The notes under the pieces: generated by a model
Database searches by the model: none
What the model was told of the DNA's origin: nothing
Seen by the model: only the letters and a program-made list of their open reading frames with translations
DNA from: Anseranas semipalmata
Lineage: Eukaryota; Chordata; Aves; Anseriformes; Anseranatidae
Length of the DNA: 64,000 nt
NCBI GenBank assembly: GCA_013399115.1
Contig: VXAA01005665.1
Location: 1,260,288 to 1,324,287 of the forward strand
Direction: 5' to 3'
Shown here: positions 50,160-63,721 of the stretch, piece after piece
How positions within the stretch are numbered: the stretch's first letter is position 1
How the letters are laid out: every line of letters starts with the position of its first letter
Program-made: the position numbers and the translations under genes

Positions 50160-53059
50160 ATTTCAATTTTAGTTATCTGTTGGACATTTCTGAATTGTCT
50201 ATTCATTTAATATATTTCCTGGTGCTTGCCAGTTTGGCAGTGGAGTTGATTTAGACCAGTGGCTGTACGCAGACTGTTCACTGAGCCATTTTTGCTGTTT
50301 CTAATAGAATTGTTATAATCATATACTTCTTTAAATATTAATTCTGAGATTATAAACAATTATCTAAGAAAATAATCTGTGAGACAGTGGTATTTTACAG
50401 ATAATTACAAATTATATTATTTAATGTTTATAGACTATTTACCATGTACTGTTTTATGGTTCCTTCTGACTGACAAAGTAACAACTTTTGGATGCTGTCC
50501 TCACTGTAGGAGAAACTCATGCTTCTGAAGAGGTCAAGTGCTGAAAAAGCATTTAAGCCTGTGGGACTTAAATGGTGGCTCAGCCCTCTTGAAGGAGTGA
50601 GAGAATTCATGCAGGGTTTTCTGTACCACTTACCATGCTTGAATTGATGCTGTAAAGACCAAGAAGGCCACTGGGGTCGAAGGAAGAGAGACAAATGTAA
50701 TGGGAAGAGGAAATTCTGAGAGGGTCCGTGCTTATGACAAAGAAACAAGTCCCAGATGTAGAGAGGGACACTAGTAGAAATTGGTGCTGCTGTGCAGAGT
50801 GCTAGTGCCAATGCCAGTGTTATTGTGCATCTCTGAGTTTTCCTTAAACTAAGCATGCATTTGACAACTGTACAGACCTGTTGCATTCAGCAGATTTGTC
50901 TTTATTATTTCTTTTTGCTAAACCGAAATATGTTCCCTTAAGCAACTTATAATGTGTAATAGCATGCTTTTTAAATACAGCAGCTGTGCAGAATTCAAGA
51001 TAAGTCATTTGCCCATGAGTTAAGGAAAAGCAGGCTGAAAATCTACAGTGTACCCACGGAAGAAGACACTGTCCACCAAATGACACAATCCACCACTGTG
51101 TTTATACTTTTCTGCATTCAAGCTGTGATTCTTTTAGCACTGTCCTTTTCTCCTTCTTCAATCGAAAGTTTCACCAGAGGTAACTGCATTCTCTGCCTTT
51201 CCTGGTCTGAGAGTAGATTCTTGCGGTGGTCATCCTAACCTGGTATGCCCCTTGCATGATTCTTTTCAAAAAAAAAAAGAGCCCTAAATCTGTCAATGAC
51301 TCTCACCAACAGCCAACAAAATACCTGCCCTCCCCTTACCCCATAGTATTAAAAGACAGCAGTTCCATTTTGTCTGTTGTTTTGTTCGGGTTTGATTGTT
51401 TTGTTTTGTTTCATTTCAATGGGAATACTGTAAGTGAAAACAAACATGATTTCTTTTAAACTATAAAAGTTGCTTGAAATTTCATTGTATACAGAGTCTC
51501 TGTACCAGTCTGTCACATTATACATGGATGCAAAAGACTCTCTACTTACCTCTTTTAATAGTTATCAGGCATCTATATGAAGATACACAGCCTTCAAAAG
51601 TAGTGTTACAGAGCAACACTTGGCCAAGCTCTGCTGGTAAGTGCAAGGTAGAGGTAAGTGCAATTATTGAAACTCGGAGATAATCAAGGGGGGATAATGA
51701 AGTTGTTTCCTTGCTTGACAAAAGAGTCATGCTACATTGCCTTCTGGTTCTGCTTTAAGCACTTGGCAACATCCTGAGCCACGGGAGGGCACTTTTGATT
51801 AGCTCTGGGCTACTTACTTACCCTAGCTCTTGCTTCTGTCTCAATAGCTTCTCTGCTGCTCAAGACTAAAAGGCTAGGGCCTTATTGATTCTGCAAGCTG
51901 CATGGAGGAAAAAAGAAGACAGTGTTTTTAAGCAAGCCGGAAAGATTTTCAGAAAGAACCCTCTTCTTTATTCTGTGGCATCTTACAGGAAATTAGCACT
52001 AATGTCAGCTGGTGAGGATAGCAGCCGTCCCTGCTTGGGGTATTGTGGGGGAGCACGTCCTCCAAGTCGTGCCAGCTGGCTGGGTGGAGGAGGGAGGACG
52101 CAGGGAGAGGAGGCAAAGCTGTGCACGTGCCAGGAGCTTGGGAGACAAGTTTGTCCCTCTGCAGGTGTAGGACCAAAGGGGAGCCTGTCAGGCTGCTGCT
52201 CTTCTTTTCGGTCTGTGTTCACTTCTAGAGCTTCAGCTATAAGGCGTGCAAAAAGAAACTGGTCCAACCAGCAGGGTCGCAGAGCTGCTGAACAGCGAGA
52301 AATGTTTTCCAAAACACTGATGCCAACACCTGGCAAACAGGCAGTGCTTGCCATTTCAAGGGACTTTAAGTTGATTGGACTTATAGAGATGTGGGTATAT
52401 GTAAGATACAAAGAGAGGAAGAAGAAGAAGAAACAAGCAAATCAGAATTTGAACCTGGACAGATGAAGTTGAACAGAAAGTACAGAGAATTAAACAGGAA
52501 AGTATACCTTCTGCAAAGGCTTTTAGTTCTGTGTCAGAGAATTAGCCAGCTCTGGCTCAGGAAAAAGAAAATATTTCTTAAAATATTGCAATTGTTCCAG
52601 TGCATTTTTACTCTTTCTGGAGCATCTAATGCTCACCTTAGAAAGAAAAGTGCATATACCATGATGTGGTTCACTTAAAGCACATCATTATATTGCACTC
52701 ACTAACATAGTATGAGATTACCCTCCAGAACAGCAGTAAGCAACATGACTAAGAGCTGTCATTTATTTTCTCATCCACTCCCCGCAGAGGAGTGTGTGTG
52801 CAATGAAGCATCGTGTCTTATTTATTCATTTATTTTGATATTTCCCCTATGTTTATGTAAGAAGTATAGATTAAAAAAAGCACTTTGTACTTGGAGAAGA
52901 AACCCGTACAGTTTGTGATGGTCCCTTCTTCCCATGGGATTCAATGTCCCAGTCTTAGGATGTTCTCCCTGTAAAACCCTCATTGTGCTAGAGCAGTAAA
53001 GTTATTGATGGTGGTCTACACGTAAGAGCTCTAGAGAGTCTTTCAGCTGCTCCCAAATC

Positions 53060-53330
53060 CAGCCTTTGAGGGCGTTTAAAATAAAGAGCAGGACCTTGGA
53101 CTGAATTCCAAAAACCATAGGAAGCCAACGTAGACTGCGGAGAGCAGGCTGAGCTTGCTTGTTGCCAAGAAAATGCAGCCAAATTTTGCACCCCTTTGAG
53201 GGTGCATGAGGACATTCCTCACAGCCAGATGTATTGCACTACCGTAGGCCGCCTGAGGAGTGACAGACAAAGACTTGCTGCAACCACCTTCAGATGTCTT
53301 TGTTGCCTCAAGGTGGTAAGCAAAGGTCAT
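53060..53330 (+). mobile_element. ancient LINE 3'-end relic (L2/CR1 group)
   Basis: In order it reads CCTTGGACTGAATTCCAAAA, GGAAGCCAACGTAGACTG, AAATGCAGCCAAATTTTGCA, TGTATTGCACTACCGTAGG, GAGTGACAGACAAAGACTTG. This is the sequence of landmarks (last of which parallel GCATTGCAGTAATCC...) of an old LINE 3' region common in reptiles. Divergence is high; orientation and family need a repeat-library alignment. Confidence 0.4.
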
Positions 53331-56300
53331 GGGCAGCAGTACTCCTGTTGGGAGGGCAGCAATATGGCTGTGTCAGTCTGGGACCTGTTACTGGCCTTCC
53401 ACAGAGGCACAGCAACCTGTAAATGTTCATCGGGATGCCCTTGAGACTGGCACCCTCTTCTTTCAGCTAGCTCATGTGTGTAGCACATCTGACAGGCTAG
53501 CCCCCTGTCTGCATGTGGATGCTGAAGTTGATTGAGGTGAGAAGTAATCCTGTGGGACTGGGCAGTTGCAAGATTGAGGTATGGTTTCCCATAACCACTC
53601 CTTTGGTGCCTCATGCCAGAAAAAACAATGTTAGTACCTTCCCCCTTTACAACAACCCTTGTACAGTAGATGAAATCCTCTTTGAGTGCTACATGTTTTC
53701 ACTGAGTAGAAGGGAAGAAGGTCACCAGGTCATTACAGAGACTCATTTACACATCATAAGCTTCTCCTCTGTCAGGTGGTTAAGCGAGCATAAGAAGTCT
53801 GTTCACATTCCATAACACAGGTTACTGAAATGTGAGTGCAGGGTTGTGGTTCTGTATGAAATGTGCCGTGTGCTGAAATTTAGGGGTTTCATTCTTCAGG
53901 CCGCACGAGCTCACACACAGGCAGAGATGCACAGACACATAGACGTATACACACACAACACAATACTTATTTCATGTATTCTTCTATGCCTTGTCCTTAT
54001 CACAGTAGGTAGCTTCAGCTTGTTCCACTGTTCCAAGCTCACGATTTTATATCTACCACAGTCTCTCAGGACACAGATTTCTCTTTTTCGTGTTTGTTTT
54101 ACACCTGTACAGCTGCTACTGATGCTTTGTGTGGCACAGGTAAACTAACACTAGGTTTACTCATTAATTAGCAATTTTTGTTGAACACCAAATCAGAAAC
54201 TTTTCTCTGCCAGCATCATTTTTTATTTCTTTCTGAGTGGGAGGGAAATACAGTGTGGCTAGTTTCAATTGCCTTGGGGCCTTAAATCTAAGTTTTCATT
54301 TGGGAAATGAATCATGACCATCCTGCCTTGTCGTGGGGTGAAAACAGTAAGGTGTTTCCCTTTAATGCACAAAGCTAACAAATAACTGCTCCTGTGAGGA
54401 ACTGGGAATAGTGGGAAGAGAACTATATAGCCTGTGTGGGATGGGAAAGAACAAGAAATATGACAAAAGTGAGGAAAAGAAAAGTGCTGGCAGGAGGAAG
54501 TGCTGCAGTGCTACCTCACCTGGCACCGTGAGCCTCATGAGGTTCACAATTAAAGAAAGGGGACATAGCCAAAGATTCAGATAAGATGACAAAAAGTCCT
54601 AAGGGCTCAGGAAAGGAATGAAATAGAAATTTCAAAGCAAAGGCAGAGAAAGAAAAAGGCCTCTGAGAGAGAAGATGATGGCAGTCTGACAGAGTGTCAT
54701 TCGGTGCTGCTGATATGCCTTAAAGTCCCCAGAGCTGGGACTGAGGACGCATCACATCAGGTTCCTGGCAGAAAGGACTTGCAATGTCACCCACAGGCGG
54801 CCTTCGAACTGATCAAAGGGTACCGCTAAAAACACACACTAAAGTAAGGAGTCCAGGAGAGCGGGTCGCCTACAGGCAACACCGTCAGCATAAAATATAC
54901 AGTAGACCATAAAGCAAAAGGCAATTGCTTGAGGTTCCTATAACCACAAGAGACACCCTCCCCATAACTAACGGGAAATGATGACACTGTCTAAGCCCTC
55001 CTTATTCTTCTGGGGTATAACTATACTAGCAGCTTCAATTAGAACTAGCATATTTGATATAAATATTTGCATCTGCATAGTTCCCCTTCCTAACCATACT
55101 GGAGACATAAGGAACTCAGCAGCAATCGCTTCAGGCCAGGGCTCTGCTTCAGCTTTCACGAGAAAATGGCAAGTGCAGTCGCAGCTTTTGTCACCAGCTG
55201 CCACCCACTTACTCAGGCGCTTGCCAAAAAGAATAAAAAACAGTGACTCCCAGACATCCTCACTTCTTTATTAGCTAAAAGGAACTCTAAAACCCCCTAT
55301 TAAATTCATAATGAAAGAAGCTAAACCTTGGTGCATTATTAATATGCTCAAGAGACAAAACTTGGCAATCTGTCACCTTCTTAAATACCTAGGGCAGGAA
55401 TTTCCTTCCCTGAAATAATCTCCTTTACAACAAGGCAATGAAATTTGTTACAATTAACCAAAAGAAAGGAGGGAGGATCAATGTCAGAATATCATGAGCC
55501 ACAGAGTTCATTGTACAAATCATGAAATTCTCTTGCAAATGGAAATAAGTATTCTGTAGAAGCTGGGATCATTGTATATGATGATAAAGGACAGCCCTTG
55601 CCACCCCATATCACTGATGAGTGAGCTAATTTATGGCTTGATTTATTTTTTTTCTAGTAAAGAAACAACAATGGTTTGGCAAACATCACATATGTATGAA
55701 ATAAGGTGAAAGAGAGAACCACAGAAATAAATGTGACTGCTGTTAAAGCTAGCTCACTTCAAAATCTGCCTAACACCCTGGACTTCTGTGAAATTACTCC
55801 TGATTCAGATGGACATAAGGAAGCATAGAACCCAGTTATTGCTTTTGCAAAGGGCCAGATGTAGCATCGTTCTGGGCAAGGAATGAAGAGTTTAGTTTAG
55901 TCCACCACCACCCCTCTCCCACCATAAGAATGACCTCTTATGTCAAAGTTGTCATTGGTCAGCATCCGAGCCATCTGAAAAAGCTGCCAGAAGTGTTCCA
56001 GTCCTGCTGACTGTCCCATGTCTTGTCTAGCCTAGGAAAAAATTAGTAGCATGTTAATGCACTGACTTCTCCCAAGACATAGAGACAACTATACAGCTTG
56101 TGTCTAAGCCAATGCCTATAAATTGGGAGTGGGGTGATACTGGGAAGGATAAATGTCTAGCAGTCATAGACTGGTAGTGAAGTGTCCTTTGTTTCAAGTT
56201 AAACAATGTGCAATTACAACTGGGCAGGAAAAAACAGTGGAGGGACCAGGTGTTTGTTTGTTTGTTTTCTCTAAAGACCTATATCTTTACTGGAATTCAT

Positions 56301-57510
56301 GGGATGTTTTCTGATAGACAATCCTTCTGTAGAGGATTTGGCTAAAATGACAGAGGAAAATCATGAGCAGATATTGCTGAGAAGTAGTTATGTGAGAGAG
56401 CTGTGGAATGCAGGGAAAGGTCTGGGAATTAAATGTCCTTATACAATTCCCCAAGCAGAGTTTCTCTCAGTAGCTCTGCTAAGCTCCAAGAAATGGATAT
56501 GACTGATTTCTAAAGAACGCGGTGCCCGGCACAGTGTGACTAACCCACATCCCCTTGCTTCTTGGTGGCCAAACGACCACTCAAATGCACAGTTTGCTGT
56601 GAAAAACAAAATCCTTGGCTGGCACAGAGCTGGCACCAAGATCCAGCTAAGTCTTGTGCAGTGGGACTGCTCTAACTTCATCTGGCTGGCTGGTGTGGAT
56701 TACAGCAGCAGTTCCTTAGCAGTGAGCCAGACTTCAAACTGAATGCAAAAGTGTCTTGGTAAGACTCTTGTGTGAAAGGTCCCTTTGCTCATCATCTCTC
56801 ACCAGGAGCTTTTCCTTTTCCCATACACTGAAAATAAAAGTTAAAAAAAACCTTGAGGTTATTCCCTAGCTTCTTGATATGCCCTATTCTTTTCTAAATT
56901 GGTTTGTACCAGGTAGCAGTCTTTAGGAAATACCTGATATTCAAAAATCCAAGAAAAATGGTAAGAAACAAAGGATTATAATGGACCACAAAGTTATGAC
57001 TTAAAAACAAACAAACAAACAACAACAACAACAACGAAACAAAAACACAGTCTGGAAGTACCTGGGTTTCTTATCATTTCCTATTGTAATGAATCAGAAA
57101 GCCTATTCACACAGACGAAGTGCATATTGCAAAATGACATCTCAGAGGGGACTTGAGCTGTGATGAATGAGGCTGAGGATTGCCTCGCTTACTGAAGTGC
57201 TTGTGCCTCTTCTTAACCAAAAATCCCATAGCAGCTAGGCTAGAGAATACATATCTACATCCGATCTGATCTCAAAATTTGAGATATATGCACTGATGTC
57301 TCTAAATATATTTATTCAAGTGCCTAGGCTTCTCTGAAAAATCTTTTTTTTTTCTCTCTCTCTCTGTATATATGCATATACATTTTGGGTCAACCTGTTT
57401 TTTTGAGGGAGGGAGTTACTTTTGGGGGTGTTTTCTTCTCCAAAGCTCTTCAATTGACAGGAGCAAAATCAGTCTCTGGACTCCTAGGTTTTACTGGGTT
57501 TTGTTTTTTT
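53331..57510. other. intergenic, no gene recognised
   Basis: Open frames of 95-100 codons occur at 53513, 53846 and 54978 on the plus strand and at 53327 on the minus strand, none recognised. The 54978 frame starts with a hydrophobic leader-like stretch. A purine run lies at 55460-55477. Confidence 0.5.
57006..57035. repeat. (AAAC)n/(AAC)n compound microsatellite
   Basis: Three to four AAAC units pass directly into five AAC units. Confidence 0.9.
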
Positions 57511-57625
57511 GAGCAAGTCTGGTAACAATTCCATGTCTCAGTTTCCCATCTATAAAATGGAGGTAAAATTTAAGGCACCTTTTAAAAGCACTTTGACATT
57601 CTCTTGTTAAAAAATATTAGCCTTT
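57511..57625 (+). mobile_element. MIR-like SINE relic, plus strand
   Basis: GAGCAAGTCTGGTAACAATT, then TGTCTCAGTTTCCCATCTAT, AAAATGGAGGTAA and AAAGCACTTTGACATT follow the MIR 3' half in order (CAAGTCACTTAACCT, GCCTCAGTTTCCTCATCTGT, AAAATGGGGATAA, AAGCGCTT). This is the clearest MIR match in the window. Confidence 0.75.
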
Positions 57626-58847
57626 GCTGCTTACTTAGGTGTTGGTTTAACACCTATTATAAATCCTGTTAGATTTGCCTTTATGTTAAGGTGGTAACAG
57701 GAAGGTATCAGGTAACATCTACAACAACCACTAATACAGAAGTCAACTGAATTCAGCAGGATCTGCTGAATTTACTAATAACCCCAATTCAAATATCCGA
57801 CAGAGTTGGAACTACAGTACTAGTCTGGAAATAAGGTATCTCTGAATCCTGAGACCGGAAAAAGCTTGTCTCCCACAGGACTCATCTCCTGCTGTAATAT
57901 CAGCACCTTTACGTTGTGTCTTCAGCAATGTAAAGGCAGCACAACTTTTGAAGCAGATGGGCAGTGTGACTGTCAGATGTATCAATATCCTGACTCAAGA
58001 GAATATGAGGTCATAATTAAGGTTTTGCTTTAGAGCAGGAGTTTTAATAGCATAGATATTGTTCCTGTTATTTGTTTCAAATAGAAATCAATAACGTACA
58101 GGGAACTGACAGTAGTGACAGGTATTGAAATTGTGAAAACTGCTGGAGACTTTCCTCTAACTTTTGCTTTTCTGTTATAAAAGGTTTGGATAGTCTGGGT
58201 ATATCATAATGCAACCCTCTTTGTCCATCCAAGAAAGATGAAGTAATGTGTAAACCAATTAATAATAATGTTAAGGTGCTTGATCCTAATGTACAACCTG
58301 GTTGCACACTCTGTGTGTTCCTGTACAGATTTCATTTTCTCTGATTTTTCACTTCAGCTGCTCATTGCTTTATTTAGAAATAGTTAAACTATTTTTTCCC
58401 ATTCTTTCCGTGTTCCTGATATGGGTGAAACAGTAAGTATTACTAGAAGATATGGGAATATAGCAATACATCTTTACTGGAGCTACTGCAGAGTTAGAGA
58501 CCTTGCATCAACACTTCTATCAGTCTCTTAGACTTTAAAACTAGTGCCTCAGCTTGTATGGTTGGTTCAAAAGACTGTAAATGTGAAGTTTACAGAAGTG
58601 TATGACAATGATATATTTGCCAGTAGCAAATTCGTCCAAGTGAGTTGTAGAGCTTGCACTGACAAATATAATTCTTAGGAGGTTTCGAACTGTCTCCTCC
58701 AGGCTATGATTAATTTCATTCGATATTCTTAAAGTTAAGGAAAAGAAAAAAGACTAATAAGGCACTCTGTCAATCACAAGTTCTAGAACAAAAAAAAAAA
58801 AAAAAATCAGATTAAGTAATCTTTCATGTCCATACTGTGGACGTGAT

Positions 58848-58925
58848 TCTCATCTCACTGACATGAGAACGGTTCTGCTGTGCTCATAACCCATACAAGT
58901 GGATGAAGACTTAATTTTAACACCA
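58848..58925. repeat. possible palindromic repeat relic
   Basis: CGTGATTCTCATCTCACTGA resembles the end of the GTAAATGAGA...ATCAGGCCC palindromic family and is followed by TTTTAACACCAGGC near 58917. It is weak and listed only because of the similar relics at 45-50 kb. Confidence 0.25.
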
Positions 58926-60210
58926 GGCACTAAAATTACAGTCTGACGTATTTATCTCAAGTGATCTCCTCCAAAGTGGAGGCTATGTAATAATGTGTTT
59001 TAAATTTACCTGTTCCCAAATAATACAAAATACCATATAAATGGTGAAATTATGTGCCCATAGTGAAATTCCACTACATAGTTAATATGCGGGACTATGA
59101 ATATTGTGCAATAAAGAGTATTTATGCCATAAATTAAAGATTAAAACAGTAATTTACAGCTAGAATTCTACATTGTTATGGTCAAGTTATGAAGCAAATT
59201 GATTCATTCATCATGAAGACCGATTTTATGTGGGAAGGCAACTTCCAACCTAAGTACCTAATAATAGCAAACATCATTAAGATTGCCCAATTGGCTAATG
59301 ACAATGGGACTTTCATTAATCCTTGATGATTATCTTTTATTTTTTTTTTTTCTTGTGATGATTCCATCACAGATTTGAATTCCCAAAGGAAGCTTTACCT
59401 TCTGATACCAGTAATATTTTTTTTTAAGAGAGGAAGTCACAGCTCAGGCACTATTTCTCTTCTCTGGTAATGCCCAGTCCTCCCCCTTCCCTGCCTCACC
59501 TCCACACAGGTTTTGCCTGTCACTTGCTTATTTGGCTGATTGGTTTCTCAGGTGGGGACCTTTACTGTGGTATTGGCTGTCATTGACCTCAGCTGCTGCT
59601 CTCACCTGGCTATTTAGGAGGCATGGGGGGAAGAGAAGAAGGGGAGAAAGTAGTAGTTATTTATTTTGTACTTCTGTGCAATGTCTCCTCTTTTTAAGTT
59701 TCTGCTCATTACAGCTTTTTACATGGTTTTGTTTTTTTTGTGCCTCAGTCAGGCCTGTGTCTTTTTTGTTTTTACATCAATATAGTATCATTAGTTTGTT
59801 TTGTTTTGAGTTTCTTTTTTGGTCTTGGCCTTCTTGACTAGTGGGCCCTAGCTCTGTTTCCAGCGCTCTTTGATCACACCTCTGAAGACAGACAACTGCA
59901 GCGCAGCAGCATGGCAGTGAGTAAAACTAACCTGCGCTTGGTGCAGCATCCAAATTTTCTTACAGATTACTCCTTTTATTTTTGAAGAAGGCCTGTGATA
60001 ATGGGTGGGTTGTGTTTTCATGTCACAGAAAGGAGTCTGAATGCAAAGGGATGGACAAGTAAAGGGGTGTAAGGATTAAAGTTATCTGTGTTGATGTGAC
60101 CATCAGTGCCTACCTCCCAGAGCAGAGTCTGGAGCTCTATGCAAACTCTGTGTGGGTGGATCCAGGTGCCTGGGACACAGTCCTCAGCTCACTGACAACA
60201 GGCACACTTT

Positions 60211-60232
60211 AAAAAAAAAAAAAAAAAAAAAA
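60211..60232. repeat. poly(A) tract, 22 nt
   Basis: The longest perfect A-run I noted. It could be a simple homopolymer expansion or the tail of a retrocopy; I see no recognisable transcript body upstream and no flanking duplication. Confidence 0.85.
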
Positions 60233-63200
60233 TCAGTGTGGCGAGTTAGATAGCAGGAAATGCTTACAAAAGGGATGTGTCTGAACTTCCACACTTCTCT
60301 GGAGCTTTGCCAAATTAGCTGAGCCTATAATAAATCAACAATTCATTTGGGCTCAGTACTGGAGCCTTCTACCTGAACCTCCTCCAGAAAGCAGGTCAAA
60401 CAGCAGATTTACCAGGAAGGGTAATGGGGTTGCACAGTCCCCAGCGTCAGTGTTCTCAGTTCTGGCACGAGTGCTCTCCTGTAAAGTGGTATGGCTCTGC
60501 AGGCACCCACGTTTGCTTTGGGGTGTGTTTGTCACCACTGCCAGCTCTTGGAAGAATAAGATTACAACTTGATTGGGTCAATGATGATGAGAATAACTTC
60601 AGGTTAATAGCTAGGGACCTACTGTTTCTTCTGCAATGTTAAATCGCCTGAAAAAGGAGGGGGAAAAACTCTCCTCTTCCTACCTAGCACTGCTTTTGTT
60701 TTCATTATGTGCTGGCTGCACAGGTGCTGGAAGCTCTGGGCTTTGAGTTGCCCCAGGTGGACTGGCCTTCTCCAGATCTGAGGTGAAATAAGATCTCCTC
60801 CACAGCAGGCCAGTTCTTTAGCCTGTTAGACTTATGTGAGGCACTGTTGCTGCTATTCACTGTCTGATTTTGAGACAGGGGTCTGTCACTGGTTCTGCAC
60901 CTTGGCAAAACATGCAGAGCACAAGGCTGTCCGTTCTCTTGGCATCTGATGGCCATCTCGGTAGTGAATAGCTTAAGGGTGACCAGAGTACTTCTCTCAC
61001 TGAGAAGGGATTTTTACACACCCAGCTCAGGCAGCTGCAATTTTCCACTTGGCATGGCTCTCCTAGGAGTTGCCACCAGTGCCAGCATCTACGTGGGGGC
61101 TGGCTCGGGAAAGGGACAGTACTTGATGTAGCTGTTGCAACCCTCTTCAAGCCTTTCTCATCATGGTAGATCTTTTCCAGCCATCCATGGATGCTGTCAC
61201 ATGGGTGGCAATACAAACTAATACACTTAGTCATTCTTCTAATTTCTGTGTAGGTTTAGAGTGCAGTGGAAAAGTAAGAGCTAGCAGAAATGGCTTGAGC
61301 AGGCGAAGGGGAGTTGGGCTTTTTGCCACTTTCTCACTATAGCTCCTCCGATGCCTCTCACTTCTGCTTTGCAATAACCCCTGCTACTCCCATCACGCGA
61401 ATCCTGATCGGAGTCTGTCAGTCATGCCTTCAATGTGCCAGATGTTACGCTGTGTTATGCCAAATGTGGCCTGAACCAAGTGCAAGCGTGACTTGCTATC
61501 AAACAGTTTTCTCCTGTGAGTCAAACAAGATCTTAAAAAAAGAAAAAATAAGTGTGTTTATGTAAACATGACTGCTTTGTGTGTTGATCAAGTCTGTTGT
61601 TTTAGCTCTCTACATGTTAAAAAGCAGTATATTTACTAATCATTTTTTTTTTTTTTTTACACAAGTTAACAGTGAGTAACCTCAAATAATATGGGTGGAA
61701 AATAGCTTGAAAAGATGATTTTTTTTTTCTGTTGTAAAAGTGCATGGATTTTGGGGGTTGTCTGGAGCAATTTCACAGAAACAAGAGCAGATTAAAGGAG
61801 GTAATGACATGTTTGTAATTTCATTCCTAAGGCTCACACTGTCCTTGCCTCTGTCTAGTTTTCAGCCTGGAGATAAATCAAGGGCTTCAATTTCCAAATC
61901 TGTCATAGCGGCTTCACAAATAAAAATGCTGACAAAAAATATCTGCTTTTAAATGGCTACTTGCAAGCACTGACAACTAGCAGTCTATACATCTTTCACC
62001 TTACAGGGAAAAGAAGCAGTGTGTATTGCCAGGAAAAATGAAGAGGAGAAAGGCAGTGCTCCTAAAGTTAAAGTAATCTAAAAGTATGACAACAATAAAC
62101 CACTTACAGTCATGTTCTGAATGCTAGATGAAAATAGATTTCAGGTGGTGTATTAACAGAGCCTCAGAGCTGCCTGGCATGGAAAAAATGGCTGTGGAGT
62201 TAAATATGAAGTAGAGAGACCATGTGGACAAGCACAGCTCCTTCCCCTGCCTGCTCCCCAGCTGCCCTTGTAGCTGCTGTGGCTGCTCCATATGTGCTCC
62301 ATGGTGCCCACCAAGAGGGCTTGTGCATGACTAGGGAGGAGGAGGAAACAGGCACCATGAAAACCAGCACAGTTTATGTTGGTTAATGCTGAATAATTTG
62401 CTGTATCTCTTAGCTGCAGGCTCTAGCTCTTGCAGGGTATGAATTCCAATTAAAAGGCAGAGCTGGAGCAGCGGATACTAATAGGTAAGTGATGCTGGTT
62501 ACTTTGCCAAAACCAGGGGTGATGCAGAGCTGAAATGGCAGCTGGGGGATGCTGCCGCTGGCAGCACTGCAGTGTCCCTAAACTCCATGAAACCCTGGCC
62601 ATAGCCTCATGCAGTGTCCTATCACAGACATTGGTGTCTGTTGGTTACACCTAGCCTCCTTGGTGCGAGGGATTGACTTTTGTACTGAGACAGCAGAGCC
62701 ATATTGTGTTCCTGAATGTCCCCATATAGCCTTTCTGCCATTAGAGGCAGGATAAAAGTATGAGTTGGTCCCCCCACGCTGTTCCCAGGCTACCTGGTTT
62801 CATGAGATATTTGTCCTGTTTCAGGCTGAAGATCGGAGGATAACTTGGTGTGTGGACTATGTGGTGCTCTGGGGCACCAGCCTGAGTGTGAGGTCTGAAC
62901 TAATGTGACAGAAAAAAAGTGACTGCCCACACCTACGCTCTTCCCAGAGGAGCTCTGCTTGTTATTCCCTGATAAAGTCTGTACTTGGTGCCTTCTAGTT
63001 GCCAAGCCTTGTCTCCTTAAGGCTTCTGCCTGGGAAATCCTGGAGAGGGATGTCCAGCGGTTCCCAGTCCCAGGGAAGGAACAGTGCAGGATCTAACCAG
63101 TTGACATGCCCTAGGTATGCCCTTTATTGTATGCATACGTATGTCATCCATATGGCCCCTAGGGTTCACCTGTGCACATACTGTGGGCAGGATCTCTGAT

Positions 63201-63721
63201 GGCTGCAGTCCCTGGTCAAGTGGGAACCATGCTAGCATCCTACAAAGCAGGCAAATGACCAAATGCTGCCGGGATGTGATCTGGCATCACTGCAGCCTTT
63301 GTCAGCTGGCTGAATTCAAAGACAGTCTGGGAAAGGTGGATGCTCTCATCTTGCTCTTCACAACTTGTGCTTCAAGGTCAAGCAAGCCCTGTGAACCTCA
63401 CAAGTCTATTTTGGCTTTTAGTTATGCCACAGCTGTCAAATGAAGGGTTAGGAAAAATTTTTTAATTCAAGTAGAGAGCTTACCACATTGGAGCCGTTGA
63501 GAGATGTGGCTCAGTAAATAGCTCTTGCTGAATTTTTATTTCAGGGAAAGTTTCAGAAAATGAATGCTTTAATCTGTAGATCTGGAAAGTAATCTGTGAA
63601 TAAGGGCAAAAAGGTTTAGTATTTTTAGGATATATATGTTCAAAGGACTGTGCACGGTGCTAATGCTCAGCCATTAACAAATTGATCTTTGGCCCTTGTG
63701 CGTAGTTAAGTAGGAAAGTTT

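Larger units (their letters stand above)
43551..53059. other. extended 3' UTR or intergenic, no gene recognised
   Basis: AT-rich, with a cluster of palindromic repeat relics at 45-50 kb. AATAAA hexamers at 44697, 45366, 48483, 49695 and 50154 on the plus strand could end longer CADM2 transcripts. Longer open frames at 50428-50886 (minus, 152 codons) and 51885-52466 (plus, 193 codons, in a GC-richer patch) have no recognised product. Confidence 0.5.
57626..63721. other. intergenic, no gene recognised
   Basis: AT-rich up to about 60 kb, then noticeably richer in G and C to 63.4 kb. Open frames of up to 125 codons occur in the GC-richer part on both strands (for example 60857-61234 minus, 63117-63443 plus) without recognisable domains. 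Confidence 0.5.
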
